Notes under the pieces: model-generated
The model's input: only the letters and a program-made list of their open reading frames with translations
Told to the model about the DNA's origin: nothing
The model's database searches: none
Shown: positions 1 through 9,594 of the stretch, in pieces
How positions within the stretch are numbered: position 1 is the stretch's first letter
How the letters are laid out: the number at the start of each line of letters is the position of its first letter
Translations under genes and position numbers: made by a program
Assembly (NCBI GenBank): GCA_026400735.1
Contig: JAPLOL010000128.1
Span: 1-62,317, forward strand
Length of the DNA stretch: 62,317 nt
Direction of reading: 5' to 3'
DNA from: Alphaproteobacteria bacterium
GTDB taxonomy: Bacteria; Pseudomonadota; Alphaproteobacteria; Caulobacterales; Aquidulcibacteraceae

Positions 1-1162
<1,162 letters not shown>

Positions 1163-1205
1163 TGTGCGCGTGGCTTACGCCTCCGCGCACTGCGCTTCAA
1201 GCGAT

Positions 1206-2474
1206 CTAGTTGGCCCGCAGGTCGTGGAACTCCTGGCCGTCGACGAGGCTGAGCGTCATGGCGATGACGCGGCCGCGGGCGTTGCGCTCGAAGTGGACGC
1301 GTTGCAGTGGCGCTGCGCCGGAGACGGCGAAGAGATCACGCTCAAGTGGCAGCAGGATAAGCGCCGGGCGACGGTCGCGGTGGAGAACGAGGCGGTTGTT
1401 CTCGATGGCGACGCTGCGCGCGCCGTAGTCGCCGGCATAGTCGCGGAGGTTGCGCGGGTAAGCAGCGGACTCGGCATTGAGGGAGTCGAGCGCCCATTGG
1501 GCTTCGCGGCCGGCGCTTTCGTCTGCCGGCGCGCGGAGTGCGGCTTCCAAAGCAAGCGCGCGTGCGCGGGTGAGCGCGTCGGCAACGGGTGTGACGACGT
1601 TCGGTTGCACGCCGGCGCCTTCCCAGTTGCTGTGCGTGATTGGGTTTACCGGCGTGCCCATGGAGACGAACACGGCGAGGTTGTCGTCAACGGGGATGAG
1701 GCCGCCGGGATTGGCGCCGCCGGCGGATGGTTCGCCAACGATGGTGGCGCGGCCGGCTGATTGCAGCGTGTAGGCGACGCTTTCGCACGCAGAGCCGGTG
1801 CGGCCGCTGGTGAGGACGAAGAGCGGGGTGTCGAGGCGGCGTCCGCTCGCGGGTTGTTCTGGCGGAGATTCGTCTTGATCGCCGCGGCGCGAGTGGAAGG
1901 TGTTGTAGACGTTGGCGCCTTCAGGGAAGAAATGGCCGAGGATGTAGCCGACCATTGTCGGCGAGCCGCCAGCGCAGTCGCGCAGATCGAGGATGAGGGC
2001 TTGCGAGCCGTGCACCATCGTGAAGGCGGCGTCGAGTGCGTACTTCGCTTGGAAATGGTCGGGATCGAAGTCGGCGAGCAGACGGAAATCGACGACGCCG
2101 ATTCCGCCTGGGTACATGGTGACGCCGGGGATGCCGTAGGCGGCGCGCGCATCGTTGCCGAAGCCGCCGTTCGGGCGTGCGGGGGCGTTGGGCTGAGGCG
2201 GACGATACTCGACGCGGAAGTGACCGTCGTGCGGATGGAGCGTCGCTGTGAGCGCCGCGGCGAGATCGGCTTCGTTGGTGATGTCGTAGCGCCCTGCCGC
2301 GGCGGCCGTGCGCACCTCGGCGGCGATGGTGTGTGCGCGTTGTTCGTCGAAGTAATTCTCTTCGACGGCGGCAGCGACCCGTTCTGCAACGGCGCGTGGC
2401 TCGGCGACTTGTGCGGCGGCCGTTGTCGCCGAAAGCGCGGCGAGAGCCACTGACGCTAAAATGATCTTCTTCAT
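1206..2474 (-). CDS. Secreted S41-family (C-terminal-processing/IRBP-like) peptidase homologue
   Basis: A 422-residue exported protein. The start chosen is the ATG at 2474, because it opens a clean signal peptide (MKKIILASVALAALSATTAAAQ); an upstream extension to 2561 has no signal-like sequence. After an N-terminal helical region (VAEPRAVAERVAAAVEENYFDEQ) comes the tail-specific-protease/IRBP core. LILDLRDCAGGSPTMV forms the oxyanion strand, and TSGRTGSACES contains the expected nucleophile serine within the TxSACE motif. The last 80 residues resemble the beta domain appended to many S41B proteins. Substrate unknown; periplasmic location inferred. Confidence 0.85.
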   Translation of the reverse strand: MKKIILASVALAALSATTAAAQVAEPRAVAERVAAAVEENYFDEQRAHTIAAEVRTAAAAGRYDITNEADLAAALTATLHPHDGHFRVEYRPPQPNAPARPNGGFGNDARAAYGIPGVTMYPGGIGVVDFRLLADFDPDHFQAKYALDAAFTMVHGSQALILDLRDCAGGSPTMVGYILGHFFPEGANVYNTFHSRRGDQDESPPEQPASGRRLDTPLFVLTSGRTGSACESVAYTLQSAGRATIVGEPSAGGANPGGLIPVDDNLAVFVSMGTPVNPITHSNWEGAGVQPNVVTPVADALTRARALALEAALRAPADESAGREAQWALDSLNAESAAYPRNLRDYAGDYGARSVAIENNRLVLHRDRRPALILLPLERDLFAVSGAAPLQRVHFERNARGRVIAMTLSLVDGQEFHDLRAN

Positions 2475-2630
2475 GTGTGCGGTGTCCCCAGTTCGTCGCC
2501 GATGGATAGGCGACCAATATTTCAGGCCTGTTTCAAGATCGGCGTGGTGATCCCCAAGCAAGCGCCCGCGCGCACGGTTCGTGCGGACGCTGCGAATTGG
2601 AGATGCGGCTAGGGGCGCGGTTGGATGCGG

Positions 2631-3044
2631 CTAGGCGGCGCGCTTTGCGAACCAGCCGTCGAATGTCAGCCACGCGCCGATGAGGAGCGCCACGGCGCCG
2701 GCGATAAGCGCGCCTGGGCCGAGATTTAGGAACGTATGCACGAGACCCGTTAGCAGGCTTGGCGCGAAGAGGAGCGTGACGCCGCGGATGATCGTGAGCA
2801 GCGCCAGCAGTGTAAGCGCGATGGCGGGTGGGCTGGTCCAGTGATGGTGTGCGGCGAAGAGGGTGAGCCCGCAGATGAGGGTGAAGACGCCGGTGATGAA
2901 CGTCAGCGGGCCGTTGCCGAGGATGCCGGGGATCAGCAGCACCATGTCGTTGAAGCGCGCCAGGACGACGGCGCCGACGATGATCATGAGCGGGCCGACG
3001 ACGCGGGCGCAAAACTGGGTGGTCGCGGTTTGGGATTCTGTCAT
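2631..3044 (-). CDS. Small four-helix membrane protein, function unknown
   Basis: 137 residues, mostly hydrophobic, with about four transmembrane helices (around residues 13-33, 43-63, 70-92 and 106-130), a short polar N-terminus and a terminal FAKRAA. I do not recognise a family. The ATG at 3044 overlaps the stop of the upstream PH-domain-like gene by 4 bases (ATGA), so the two are almost certainly translated from one message. The start at 3044 is preferred over a much longer arginine-rich extension in the same frame that shadows the upstream gene. Confidence 0.7.
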   Translation of the reverse strand: MTESQTATTQFCARVVGPLMIIVGAVVLARFNDMVLLIPGILGNGPLTFITGVFTLICGLTLFAAHHHWTSPPAIALTLLALLTIIRGVTLLFAPSLLTGLVHTFLNLGPGALIAGAVALLIGAWLTFDGWFAKRAA

Positions 3045-3601
3045 GGGTGAATTTCCTGAGCGGTGGTTTGCTCTGCTGTGGACGAATAGCCGCCGCGCAC
3101 ATGTTGGATGATAAGCAGCTCCACGCGCTCCGGTTCCTTGAGACCGCGGAGGTGGGTGCGAAATGCGTTTCCGCCCCTTGTGCGTCCGTAGTTGAAGCTG
3201 ACCGTGTCGCCGCGCCGATCGAGGCTCATGACTTGCTCGGGGCCATAGTCGTTCACCCATAGCCATGGTCTGTTGTCGACGATGAGGACGCGCCGATTGG
3301 TGATGCCATAAGCTCGCTCGACGCCGTACATGGCCTGTACCCAAAAGTAGCCCGCAACGACAGCTGGCAACGTGACGAAGAAACCAGCGAACGCGGCGAT
3401 CTGCCAACGTGTCAACTTGGGTGTTCGTCTGCTTCTGGCCTGGAACGCGGCGCCGGCGGCGAGCAAGGCAAAAAGCGTCAGACCGATTGCCACAAGCCAA
3501 GCGCCGCTGGCCGCTGAACTTGGGGCCGCCTGCCACCAGACGAGAGTCTCGCCGTGCCGGAGCACGCTGGTGACCAGTTGACGGGCTTCAAGATCGGTCA
3601 T
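3041..3601 (-). CDS. Membrane protein with a bacterial PH-like domain
   Basis: 186 residues. Two helices (around 33-52 and 66-92) are followed by a soluble beta-rich tail with the signature YGITNRRVLIVDN. That signature is typical of bacterial pleckstrin-homology (YdbS/bPH2-like) domains, in which a membrane-proximal strand precedes an 'aTNRRvi' turn. The downstream pattern SLDRRGDTVSFNYGR also fits that fold. It heads a two-gene operon with the four-helix protein that follows. Molecular role unknown; the domain call is moderate. Confidence 0.7.
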   Translation of the reverse strand: MTDLEARQLVTSVLRHGETLVWWQAAPSSAASGAWLVAIGLTLFALLAAGAAFQARSRRTPKLTRWQIAAFAGFFVTLPAVVAGYFWVQAMYGVERAYGITNRRVLIVDNRPWLWVNDYGPEQVMSLDRRGDTVSFNYGRTRGGNAFRTHLRGLKEPERVELLIIQHVRGGYSSTAEQTTAQEIHP

Positions 3602-3729
3602 GCCGGGTGTTCGTCGGGCGAAATTGTGACTGGCGTTGCGCGGCGCCTAGTGTCGCAGGGTGTGGTGTGGCGTCAACCATTGCGCCCGACGCGGCGCGTG
3701 CGCATGTTGCCGGCTAGGAGACGACGCGC

Positions 3730-3882
3730 ATGGGTACGCCCGCGGATTATACGATTATCGTGCTGCTGGTGGCGATTGGCGTTGGCCTCTGGACGATGCT
3801 CGACCGGCTCACGCAGTTGCAGCGTGACGTTGACGCGCTGAAGCGCCGTGCGGGCGTTGATGAGCCGCCGCCGCAAGGCTGA
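3730..3882 (+). CDS. Small single-pass membrane protein (50 aa)
   Basis: The reading frame encodes about 20 hydrophobic residues near the N-terminus (YTIIVLLVAIGVGLWTMLD). An amphipathic, heptad-like segment (RLTQLQRDVDALKRR) and a proline-rich tail follow. The layout suits a short membrane-anchored coiled coil. It lies alone between two minus-strand genes and ends 3 bases before the 3' end of the mscS-like gene. GC-rich third positions and the coherent membrane topology support it as a real small gene, but no homologue is recognised. Confidence 0.5.
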   Translation: MGTPADYTIIVLLVAIGVGLWTMLDRLTQLQRDVDALKRRAGVDEPPPQG

Positions 3883-3885
3883 GCA

Positions 3886-5082
3886 CTAGGAGTGCTCGCC
3901 GGGCGGTTGTGCGCTCGGGAATTGTTGCGGCGCGATGAGCCGCGTTGTCGATTGGTTGAACTCGATGCCCTCGCGCTCGAAGGCGAGGCGGATGCGGCGC
4001 AGGTATTCGCGCTGCACGGACCATTGCTTACCGGGTATCGTGCGCATGCGCGCTTTAAGAAGCACGCCGGCTTCTGAGACTTTGTCGACGCCTGCGATGT
4101 CGATCGGCGCCAGAACGATGCTGGCGAAGTGTGTATCCTCGCGCAGTTCGTCGCCGATCGTCTTTATGAGATCGAGCGCTTTGCTGATGTCGTTGTTGTG
4201 GTCGAGCGGAAATTCGAAGACGGCGTAAGAGAACGTCTTCGTGCGGTTCGAGATCACCTGCGCTTCGCTGTACGGGAAGATGTGGAGCGTACCGTCGTAA
4301 GCGCGGAGCTTGATGGTGCGCAGCGACATATCTTCGACGGTGCCGGCGAAGTCACCGATCTTCACGATGTCGCCGATGGACACGGAATCTTCCATGATGA
4401 GGAAGAGGCCGGTGAGAAAATCCTTCACGATCGTCTGTGCGCCAAAGCCAACGGCTAGACCGACGATGCCGGCGCCGGCGAGCAAGGGTCCGATTTCGAC
4501 GCCGACCTCGGAGAGCGCCATCATCGCGGCAATGATCACGACGATGGAGGTCGCAAGGCCTGAGAGAACGGGGCCGAGCGTGCGGATTTGCGCTGCGCGT
4601 CTTGGGTTGCGTGAGCGGGCGGCGACGCGCTCGAAGACACGGCGGATGGCGAGTTGGCCGAGTTCGATGGCCGCGAGCGCGAGCACTAGAATGACGGCGA
4701 TGCGCCAGAGCACGGAGAAGATCGCATAGATCGGGCTGTCGCGCAGGTCGGCGAAGTTAAAGCCCCAGAGGCGCAGGATGAGCACCATTGCGCCGACGAA
4801 GATCGCGAGTCGCGCGACGCGCATAGTCCATCGGCCAATATTGGCGCGGCGCTCTTTGTCAGTCTCATCCTTCGGCGCGATGCGCTCAGTGATGGACTTC
4901 AGGATGATGTGAAGGCCCCAAATGAGGATCACAGCGCCGATCAACACGAGGAATGAAAGTCCGCCGCGCAAAAGCGCTTGCTGCGGGTCCAGCATCAGCA
5001 CGCCAGATACGAAGTCTTGGACCTGCTGCGCGAAGGTGTTGAACGAATGGTCGGCTGGCGCCGGTGTTGGAGTCGTTGTCAT
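3886..5082 (-). CDS. Small-conductance mechanosensitive channel (MscS family)
   Basis: 398 residues. Osmotic-downshock safety valve of the inner membrane. Three or four hydrophobic helices precede the diagnostic pore helix and beta-domain junction: GPLLAGAGIVGLAVGFGAQTIVKDFLTGLFLIMEDSVSIGDIV. This contains the small-residue-packed TM3 and the start of the MscS beta domain; VEDMSLRTIKLRAYDG continues the cytoplasmic beta/alpha-beta region. The C-terminus ends in a short proline-rich tail. The N-terminus is proline/threonine rich (TTTPTPAP) and cytosolic or periplasmic. Start ATG at 5082. It appears monocistronic. Confidence 0.93.
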   Translation of the reverse strand: MTTTPTPAPADHSFNTFAQQVQDFVSGVLMLDPQQALLRGGLSFLVLIGAVILIWGLHIILKSITERIAPKDETDKERRANIGRWTMRVARLAIFVGAMVLILRLWGFNFADLRDSPIYAIFSVLWRIAVILVLALAAIELGQLAIRRVFERVAARSRNPRRAAQIRTLGPVLSGLATSIVVIIAAMMALSEVGVEIGPLLAGAGIVGLAVGFGAQTIVKDFLTGLFLIMEDSVSIGDIVKIGDFAGTVEDMSLRTIKLRAYDGTLHIFPYSEAQVISNRTKTFSYAVFEFPLDHNNDISKALDLIKTIGDELREDTHFASIVLAPIDIAGVDKVSEAGVLLKARMRTIPGKQWSVQREYLRRIRLAFEREGIEFNQSTTRLIAPQQFPSAQPPGEHS

Positions 5083-5125
5083 GTGAGCGCGATATTAGCG
5101 CGTCGCGTCGCGATTTCGAGGCAGA

Positions 5126-5473
5126 TCAGGCGCCAGGTTTTGCAAACACAAGCGCAACCCATCCCAAAATGAGTGTAATTCCCCCGACTGGGGCCAGCAT
5201 GATGAATGCGCGGCTGTGGGTTATCGCCAGCGCGTAAAGTGTTCCGGAGAAAATTGCGGCGCCCAGCAAGATCATTGCGCCGGCGATGAGGTTGAGGCGG
5301 CCGCTGCGATTTGCAAGCGCAAGACCTGCCGTCGCGGCGCCAAGCTGGAGATATGCTGCGAGATGGATGCGGTCGAGATCTTCGGGCGCGGGTTGCAGCG
5401 CGTGCGCGGCAAGCACGAGCATAGCGAGGGCGAGAACGCCGGAAAGCGCGGCGAAGATGTTGAGCAGGCGCAT
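5126..5473 (-). CDS. DUF423 family small membrane protein
   Basis: 115 residues with four predicted helices. The family pattern is clear: an N-terminal AALSGVLALAMLVLAAHAL, a central YLQLGAATAGLALANR, then AIFSGTLYALAI, and a C-terminal LAPVGGITLILGWVAL. DUF423 proteins are widespread and functionally uncharacterised. It sits upstream of mscS on the same strand with a gap of about 43 bases, so cotranscription is possible. Confidence 0.87.
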   Translation of the reverse strand: MRLLNIFAALSGVLALAMLVLAAHALQPAPEDLDRIHLAAYLQLGAATAGLALANRSGRLNLIAGAMILLGAAIFSGTLYALAITHSRAFIMLAPVGGITLILGWVALVFAKPGA

Positions 5474-5546
5474 GGACGCTCCTAAGTTAGGCGCATTCTC
5501 GACAATCTAAGCGCGGCGTCCAGATGGCGCGCATGGGAGCGGCAAC

Positions 5547-6485
5547 ATGCAGCAGAAACGCGAAATCGGACGCAGTGGCATCAAGATCGCGCCGCTGGTG
5601 CTGGGCGGTAACGTGTTCGGCTGGAACGCGGACCAAGCGACGTCGTCCGCTATTTTGGATGCGTTTATCGATGGCGGCGGTGATGCAGTCGATACGGCGG
5701 ATGTCTATTCGGCCTGGGTGCCGGGGCATAAGGGTGGCGAGAGCGAGAATGTTGTTGGCGCGTGGCTGAAGCAGAGCGGCAAGCGCAACAAAGCTGTGAT
5801 CTGCACCAAGGTCGGGATGTTGCCGACACGGCTTGGCATCAAGCGACAGAATATTATCGATGCGTGCGAGGATTCGCTGAAGCGCTTGGGTATCGAGACG
5901 ATCGATCTCTATTGGTTGCACCGCGACGACGAAGCGACGGACGCCGATGAGTATACTGGCGCGTTGAATGATCTCGTGAAGGCTGGGAAGATCCGCTCGT
6001 TCGGCGCTTCGAACTTCAAACCGGGGCGTTTCGCGGAAGGTATCGCCGCCGCGAAGAAGGCGGGCGTGCACTACGATGCTCAGCAGCCGGAATACAATTT
6101 GCTGAACCGCGAGATCGAAGCAGAGCTTCTGCCGCTGTGCGAGCGTGAGAGCGTTTCGATACTGCCGTACTACAGTTTGGCCAACGGCTATCTCACGGGG
6201 AAGTATCGGAGCGCCGAGGATAAGACCAAGAGCCTGCGTGGCGGGCGCATGGATAAGTACATGGAGGGCAAGGGCCCTGCAGTGTTGGCCGCGCTGGACG
6301 ATATTTCCGCGCGAACGAAAGCAACGCAGGCGCAGATTGCACTCGCGTGGGTGATGGCGAAGTTACCGACGGGTGCGCCGATCGCGAGCGCAACGAGCGT
6401 GACGCAACTCAACGAGCTTATGGGCTCGTTGCGCGTCACGCTCTCCGCGGACGATGTAGCGGCGCTGGACCACGCCAGCGCTTAA
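5547..6485 (+). CDS. Aldo/keto reductase
   Basis: 312 residues, the normal length for the NADPH-dependent AKR superfamily (carbonyl reduction in the cytosol). The catalytic tetrad can be traced: Asp and Tyr in DTADVYSAW, Lys in CTKVGM, and His in WLHRDD. The C-terminal cofactor segment IASATSVTQLNELMGSL is also present. The N-terminus (IGRSGIKIAPLVLGGNVFGW) matches the subgroup of general stress/YajO-like AKRs. Start ATG at 5547 with GGGAG eight bases upstream. The stop codon overlaps that of the convergent PcfJ-like gene (shared TTAA). Confidence 0.93.
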   Translation: MQQKREIGRSGIKIAPLVLGGNVFGWNADQATSSAILDAFIDGGGDAVDTADVYSAWVPGHKGGESENVVGAWLKQSGKRNKAVICTKVGMLPTRLGIKRQNIIDACEDSLKRLGIETIDLYWLHRDDEATDADEYTGALNDLVKAGKIRSFGASNFKPGRFAEGIAAAKKAGVHYDAQQPEYNLLNREIEAELLPLCERESVSILPYYSLANGYLTGKYRSAEDKTKSLRGGRMDKYMEGKGPAVLAALDDISARTKATQAQIALAWVMAKLPTGAPIASATSVTQLNELMGSLRVTLSADDVAALDHASA

Positions 6486-7630
6486 GTGTGGGCGTCATAG
6501 ATCATCCAGGGACGACCCGTCAGCGATAGCCAGGCCGGGATGCGCCGCTTGGCTAGCCAGTATGGACGCCACAACGTTTGCCATGCCTTGTGGTCGTGGC
6601 CTTGGCGCACACGCGTGTAGCGCTGGGGATCAACGCCTTCGTGATCGCCGCCGACGATGAAGCGCCGTGCTGCGATCCATATCGGCAGTCCGACTTGCGC
6701 GTTCGACGGCCCCGCCAGCTCACGGATCGTTGGCAGCGGGCCACGCATGACTTCGGCTGATAACGTTGCAACGTGCTCGCCATCCTTGCGGATGCTCCAC
6801 ACGCGCGCGCGGTTGTCGGCGATGTCGTACGCGTACTTCGCCACGCAGTGCTTCATCGCGATGGCCTCGGCATAGAGATCATCGCGATTGCGAATGGCAA
6901 CGAAGCTGTAGCCATTGATCTCGGCATCCTCGACCCACACGTCGTCGATCGCTTCGGTGAAGTCGAGCGCCGAAGAGAGATCGTTCGCCCAGTCGATAGC
7001 GCCTGTCTCCGCCGCGTCCCACTGCATTTCCGGACGCCAGATTGTGCGCATAGGCACACGTTCGCGATCGGCGTGGATGGAGTGCCATGCCCAGAACGCC
7101 ACGAGGCGCGGATACGGGCGCTTCCAACGCTGCTGTCGCGGCAGGCGAAGGGGAAACGCGCGCGCGAACCAAAGCGCGATGTCGGCGTCGCCAATCGCGG
7201 CAGCGTTCGAGATCGCCAAAAGCCACTTCGCAACCAGCTTCGTTTCATTGGGCACGTGGTTCACGACGCAGCGCCGAAACTCCGCTGTATCGGGCAATGC
7301 CGGAATGGCAGCGGTGAATGCCTCGGGCGGCAGATTGCGCAGCCATATGGGAACGCCAGCGCGTTGCGCGACCGTCGCGAGCGGTGCGCCGCTGATCACG
7401 AGCGCGAGCGCTGCTTCTGAGTCCACCTTCACGCGCGGCCGCGCGAGCGCAAACAGCACCGCCGGAAAGCTGATGGCGAGGTCGGCGATCCAATCGTGCT
7501 CAGCCGCCAGCGCGCGCACGCGCGGCTGCACGCTCGCATTGAAGCGAGACAAACGCGATTCAAGGAGCGCCGCGCTGGAGCGCGCAGGCGCGGGCGCGCG
7601 CGAAGGCGCACGCGAAATTTCGCTATACAT
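6482..7630 (-). CDS. PcfJ-like domain protein
   Basis: 382 residues. The C-terminal half carries the PcfJ hallmark: a conserved Met-x-His-Cys with a following Tyr (AMKHCVAKYAYDIADNRARVWSIRKDG, about residues 258-284), then a short beta strand (HVATLSAEV) and GPSNAQV. PcfJ-like proteins were first noted on enterococcal conjugative plasmids, but chromosomal copies exist; their biochemical role is unknown. The N-terminal half is helical and arginine rich without a recognised domain. No conjugation genes are nearby. It is preceded by an intergenic region with a tiny reading frame and hairpins, and it ends convergently on the aldo/keto reductase. Confidence 0.8.
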   Translation of the reverse strand: MYSEISRAPSRAPAPARSSAALLESRLSRFNASVQPRVRALAAEHDWIADLAISFPAVLFALARPRVKVDSEAALALVISGAPLATVAQRAGVPIWLRNLPPEAFTAAIPALPDTAEFRRCVVNHVPNETKLVAKWLLAISNAAAIGDADIALWFARAFPLRLPRQQRWKRPYPRLVAFWAWHSIHADRERVPMRTIWRPEMQWDAAETGAIDWANDLSSALDFTEAIDDVWVEDAEINGYSFVAIRNRDDLYAEAIAMKHCVAKYAYDIADNRARVWSIRKDGEHVATLSAEVMRGPLPTIRELAGPSNAQVGLPIWIAARRFIVGGDHEGVDPQRYTRVRQGHDHKAWQTLWRPYWLAKRRIPAWLSLTGRPWMIYDAHT

Positions 7631-7718
7631 GACGGACCCGTTGCCGCTGGACGGCGTCTGGCTATTGATTTTGAGATAATGGTTGCGCGTTGTCAGCCGT
7701 TACTGACGCGCGGAAGCG

Positions 7719-7757
7719 TCAAGTACCGAACTGCGCCTCGAGGCGTATGCATTTCAT
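7719..7757 (-). CDS. Possible 12-codon leader peptide upstream of the PcfJ-like gene
   Basis: On the minus strand an AGGAGG Shine-Dalgarno sequence (7763-7768) stands five bases before an ATG that opens a 12-residue frame, MKCIRLEAQFGT. Its stop runs directly into a TGACGC...GCGTCA hairpin (about 7704-7720) and a GTCAG...CTGAC hairpin (about 7692-7706). The two hairpins share bases and could be alternatives. The strong ribosome binding site is the main evidence. No coding bias can be judged at this length, so treat it as a candidate regulatory leader. The rest of 7631-7890 shows nothing else. Confidence 0.3.
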   Translation of the reverse strand: MKCIRLEAQFGT

Positions 7758-7890
7758 CAGCGCCTCCTTGGGCATAAAAATGGGAGCGCGTGCATACAGG
7801 CAGTGCGCGCTCGATGCAATTGCTGAAATTATTGTTATCCGCGACGCGCGTAGATGATGGTGTTGGCGTTGGCCATCGCGTCGCGCGCGC

Positions 7891-9594
7891 TTACCAGCCG
7901 CCGCCGCCACCACCACCGCCGCCGCCGCCGGACGAGCCGCCACCGCCGCCGCCGGAAGAGCTTGAGCTTTGCGGCAGTGATGAGCTGACGCCGGAGTTCA
8001 TGTTCGAGACCATAGAGTCAGACATCGACGCGAACGATTGGCCGGTGCTCATGCCAGCCCAAGTTGGGTGATAGTTTGCGGCCTCTTGCGGGATCAGTTT
8101 TTCGAAGTGCTTGGTCCACGGCTTTTCGACGTCGAGCGCCACCGCGTAAGGCAGGAATTTCTCGTAGCGCTCCTTGGTCATTGGCGGCGGCGCATCCGTG
8201 CCGGGCTTTGCGGCGTTGAGCTGAAGCTTCTCAGCGGTTTCCATATAGAGGCGGAAGCCTTCGATTTCGGTGCGGATCTGTTGGCCTTTCACCGTTGGCG
8301 CCGGCATGAGGTACATGAACACGACGTTGAGCGCCGTGAGCGCGACCAGGCCGAGCGTGATGCCCCACGACCATTCGTTGATCTGTGTCGCAGCGATGGC
8401 GAAGGCGATGATCGAGACAAGGAGCGCGGCGATGATGTAGCCGATGTTCCAGCGGAAATAGTCGTCGCCGTATTTCTTGCTGAGCGCGTTGGTGAAGGTG
8501 GTGTAGGCGCTGGTGAAGCCGGAATCGTAGTCGCCGCCGAGCGTCTTCTGGTTTGATCCGACGAAGAGATCGATTTCGAAAGCGCGATCTTCGGGCGCGA
8601 TGTCGGCGCCAGCAGGCGCGGAAGTACTGCGCGTGAGGACGGTTTTCTTCTTGTCGGTGGCGTCGACGTTGATGTGGCCTTTGACAGCCAAGTTCATCAG
8701 CGTCGCGATCAGAGCGCGGTGGCCGCTGACGGCGCGGTTGTAGATGTAGTGGACCGCGGCAGGCGAATAGCCGGCGGGCGCTTCATAGCGCGGGAAGATG
8801 GGGCCCTTCGGCGGATCGCGGCCGACGCGAACGAAGGCGTTGTAGAGATAGAAGAAGAGAGCGGCGATTGACCCGAGCAGGATCGTGAGCGCGCCGTTGC
8901 GTTGCCACCAGAGGCCCGCGATGTCGGCTTGTGATGGCGGATCGATCAGGCCTTTGGCCATGCTGATCGAGACAGTGAGGCCTTCGCCGGAGCCGAGTGG
9001 GCGCGTGGTGTTGAAGGTGAGGCGTTCGCCGGATTGGGCGAGCGTGGCGTCGGATCCTGTTGCGCCGCTGGCGCCGGTGTAGATGCTTGTGCCGGTGATG
9101 GCGACGCCTGGTGGCAGGGTGATCACGGCGCTCGCGTGCGTGATCGGGAAATTCCAGTAATTGCCGGTGACGTTCCAGTAGAACTCGTCGTGATCTGGGA
9201 AGTAGCGGATCTGGTTTTTGACGCGATAGCGGATGACGTAGGTGTGGTCGCCGTTGTCGAGGAAGACGTCTTCGTCGCCGATGAGGATGCGATAGGCGTT
9301 GTCCTCGGTATCCGTATCGTATTTCTCGCGGCGATTGTCGCGCTGTACGGTGAGCACGTCGTACTCGTAGTGATAGCGCGCGCCGTCTTGCTCGTAATAG
9401 CGCGGCAGGTCGCGGAAGATGCCGCGGCGGATTTCGTTCCCTTCGGAACGGACGCTGATGGTTTCGGTGACGACGATATCGCCGTCGCGTTCGACTTTGA
9501 TGGCGACGTCAAAAGCGTTGATTTGCTCGGTCGCTAGAGCAGGCGTGGCGACGAGGAGCGCGATGAGCGCGAGGAAGAGGACGCGGAGGTTCAT
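7891..9594 (-). CDS. DUF2207 membrane protein with poly-glycine C-terminus
   Basis: 567 residues. A signal peptide (MNLRVLFLALIALLVATPALA) precedes a periplasmic DUF2207 beta domain containing DVAIKVERDGDIVVTETISV and RRGIFRDLPR. A first transmembrane helix lies near residue 238 (GALTILLGSIAALFFYLYNAF). A cytoplasmic region (PPKGPIFPRYEAPAGYSPA) is followed by a helix pair near residues 385-430, and the protein ends in a Ser/Gly tail with long glycine runs and a final Trp. This architecture is the usual partner of LemA, whose gene overlaps it by 4 bases. Function of the pair is unresolved; an envelope role is inferred. Confidence 0.9.
   Translation of the reverse strand: MNLRVLFLALIALLVATPALATEQINAFDVAIKVERDGDIVVTETISVRSEGNEIRRGIFRDLPRYYEQDGARYHYEYDVLTVQRDNRREKYDTDTEDNAYRILIGDEDVFLDNGDHTYVIRYRVKNQIRYFPDHDEFYWNVTGNYWNFPITHASAVITLPPGVAITGTSIYTGASGATGSDATLAQSGERLTFNTTRPLGSGEGLTVSISMAKGLIDPPSQADIAGLWWQRNGALTILLGSIAALFFYLYNAFVRVGRDPPKGPIFPRYEAPAGYSPAAVHYIYNRAVSGHRALIATLMNLAVKGHINVDATDKKKTVLTRSTSAPAGADIAPEDRAFEIDLFVGSNQKTLGGDYDSGFTSAYTTFTNALSKKYGDDYFRWNIGYIIAALLVSIIAFAIAATQINEWSWGITLGLVALTALNVVFMYLMPAPTVKGQQIRTEIEGFRLYMETAEKLQLNAAKPGTDAPPPMTKERYEKFLPYAVALDVEKPWTKHFEKLIPQEAANYHPTWAGMSTGQSFASMSDSMVSNMNSGVSSSLPQSSSSSGGGGGGSSGGGGGGGGGGGW
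7893..7962. repeat. Low-complexity GGN-codon tract (glycine tail of DUF2207 protein)
   Basis: A nearly pure run of CCG/CCA triplets on the plus strand encodes two glycine stretches separated by Ser-Ser on the minus strand. Such triplet runs are prone to length change by slippage. Glycine-rich ends are common in DUF2207 proteins, so the tract is probably functional rather than an assembly artefact, but its exact length should be treated with caution. Confidence 0.75.
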
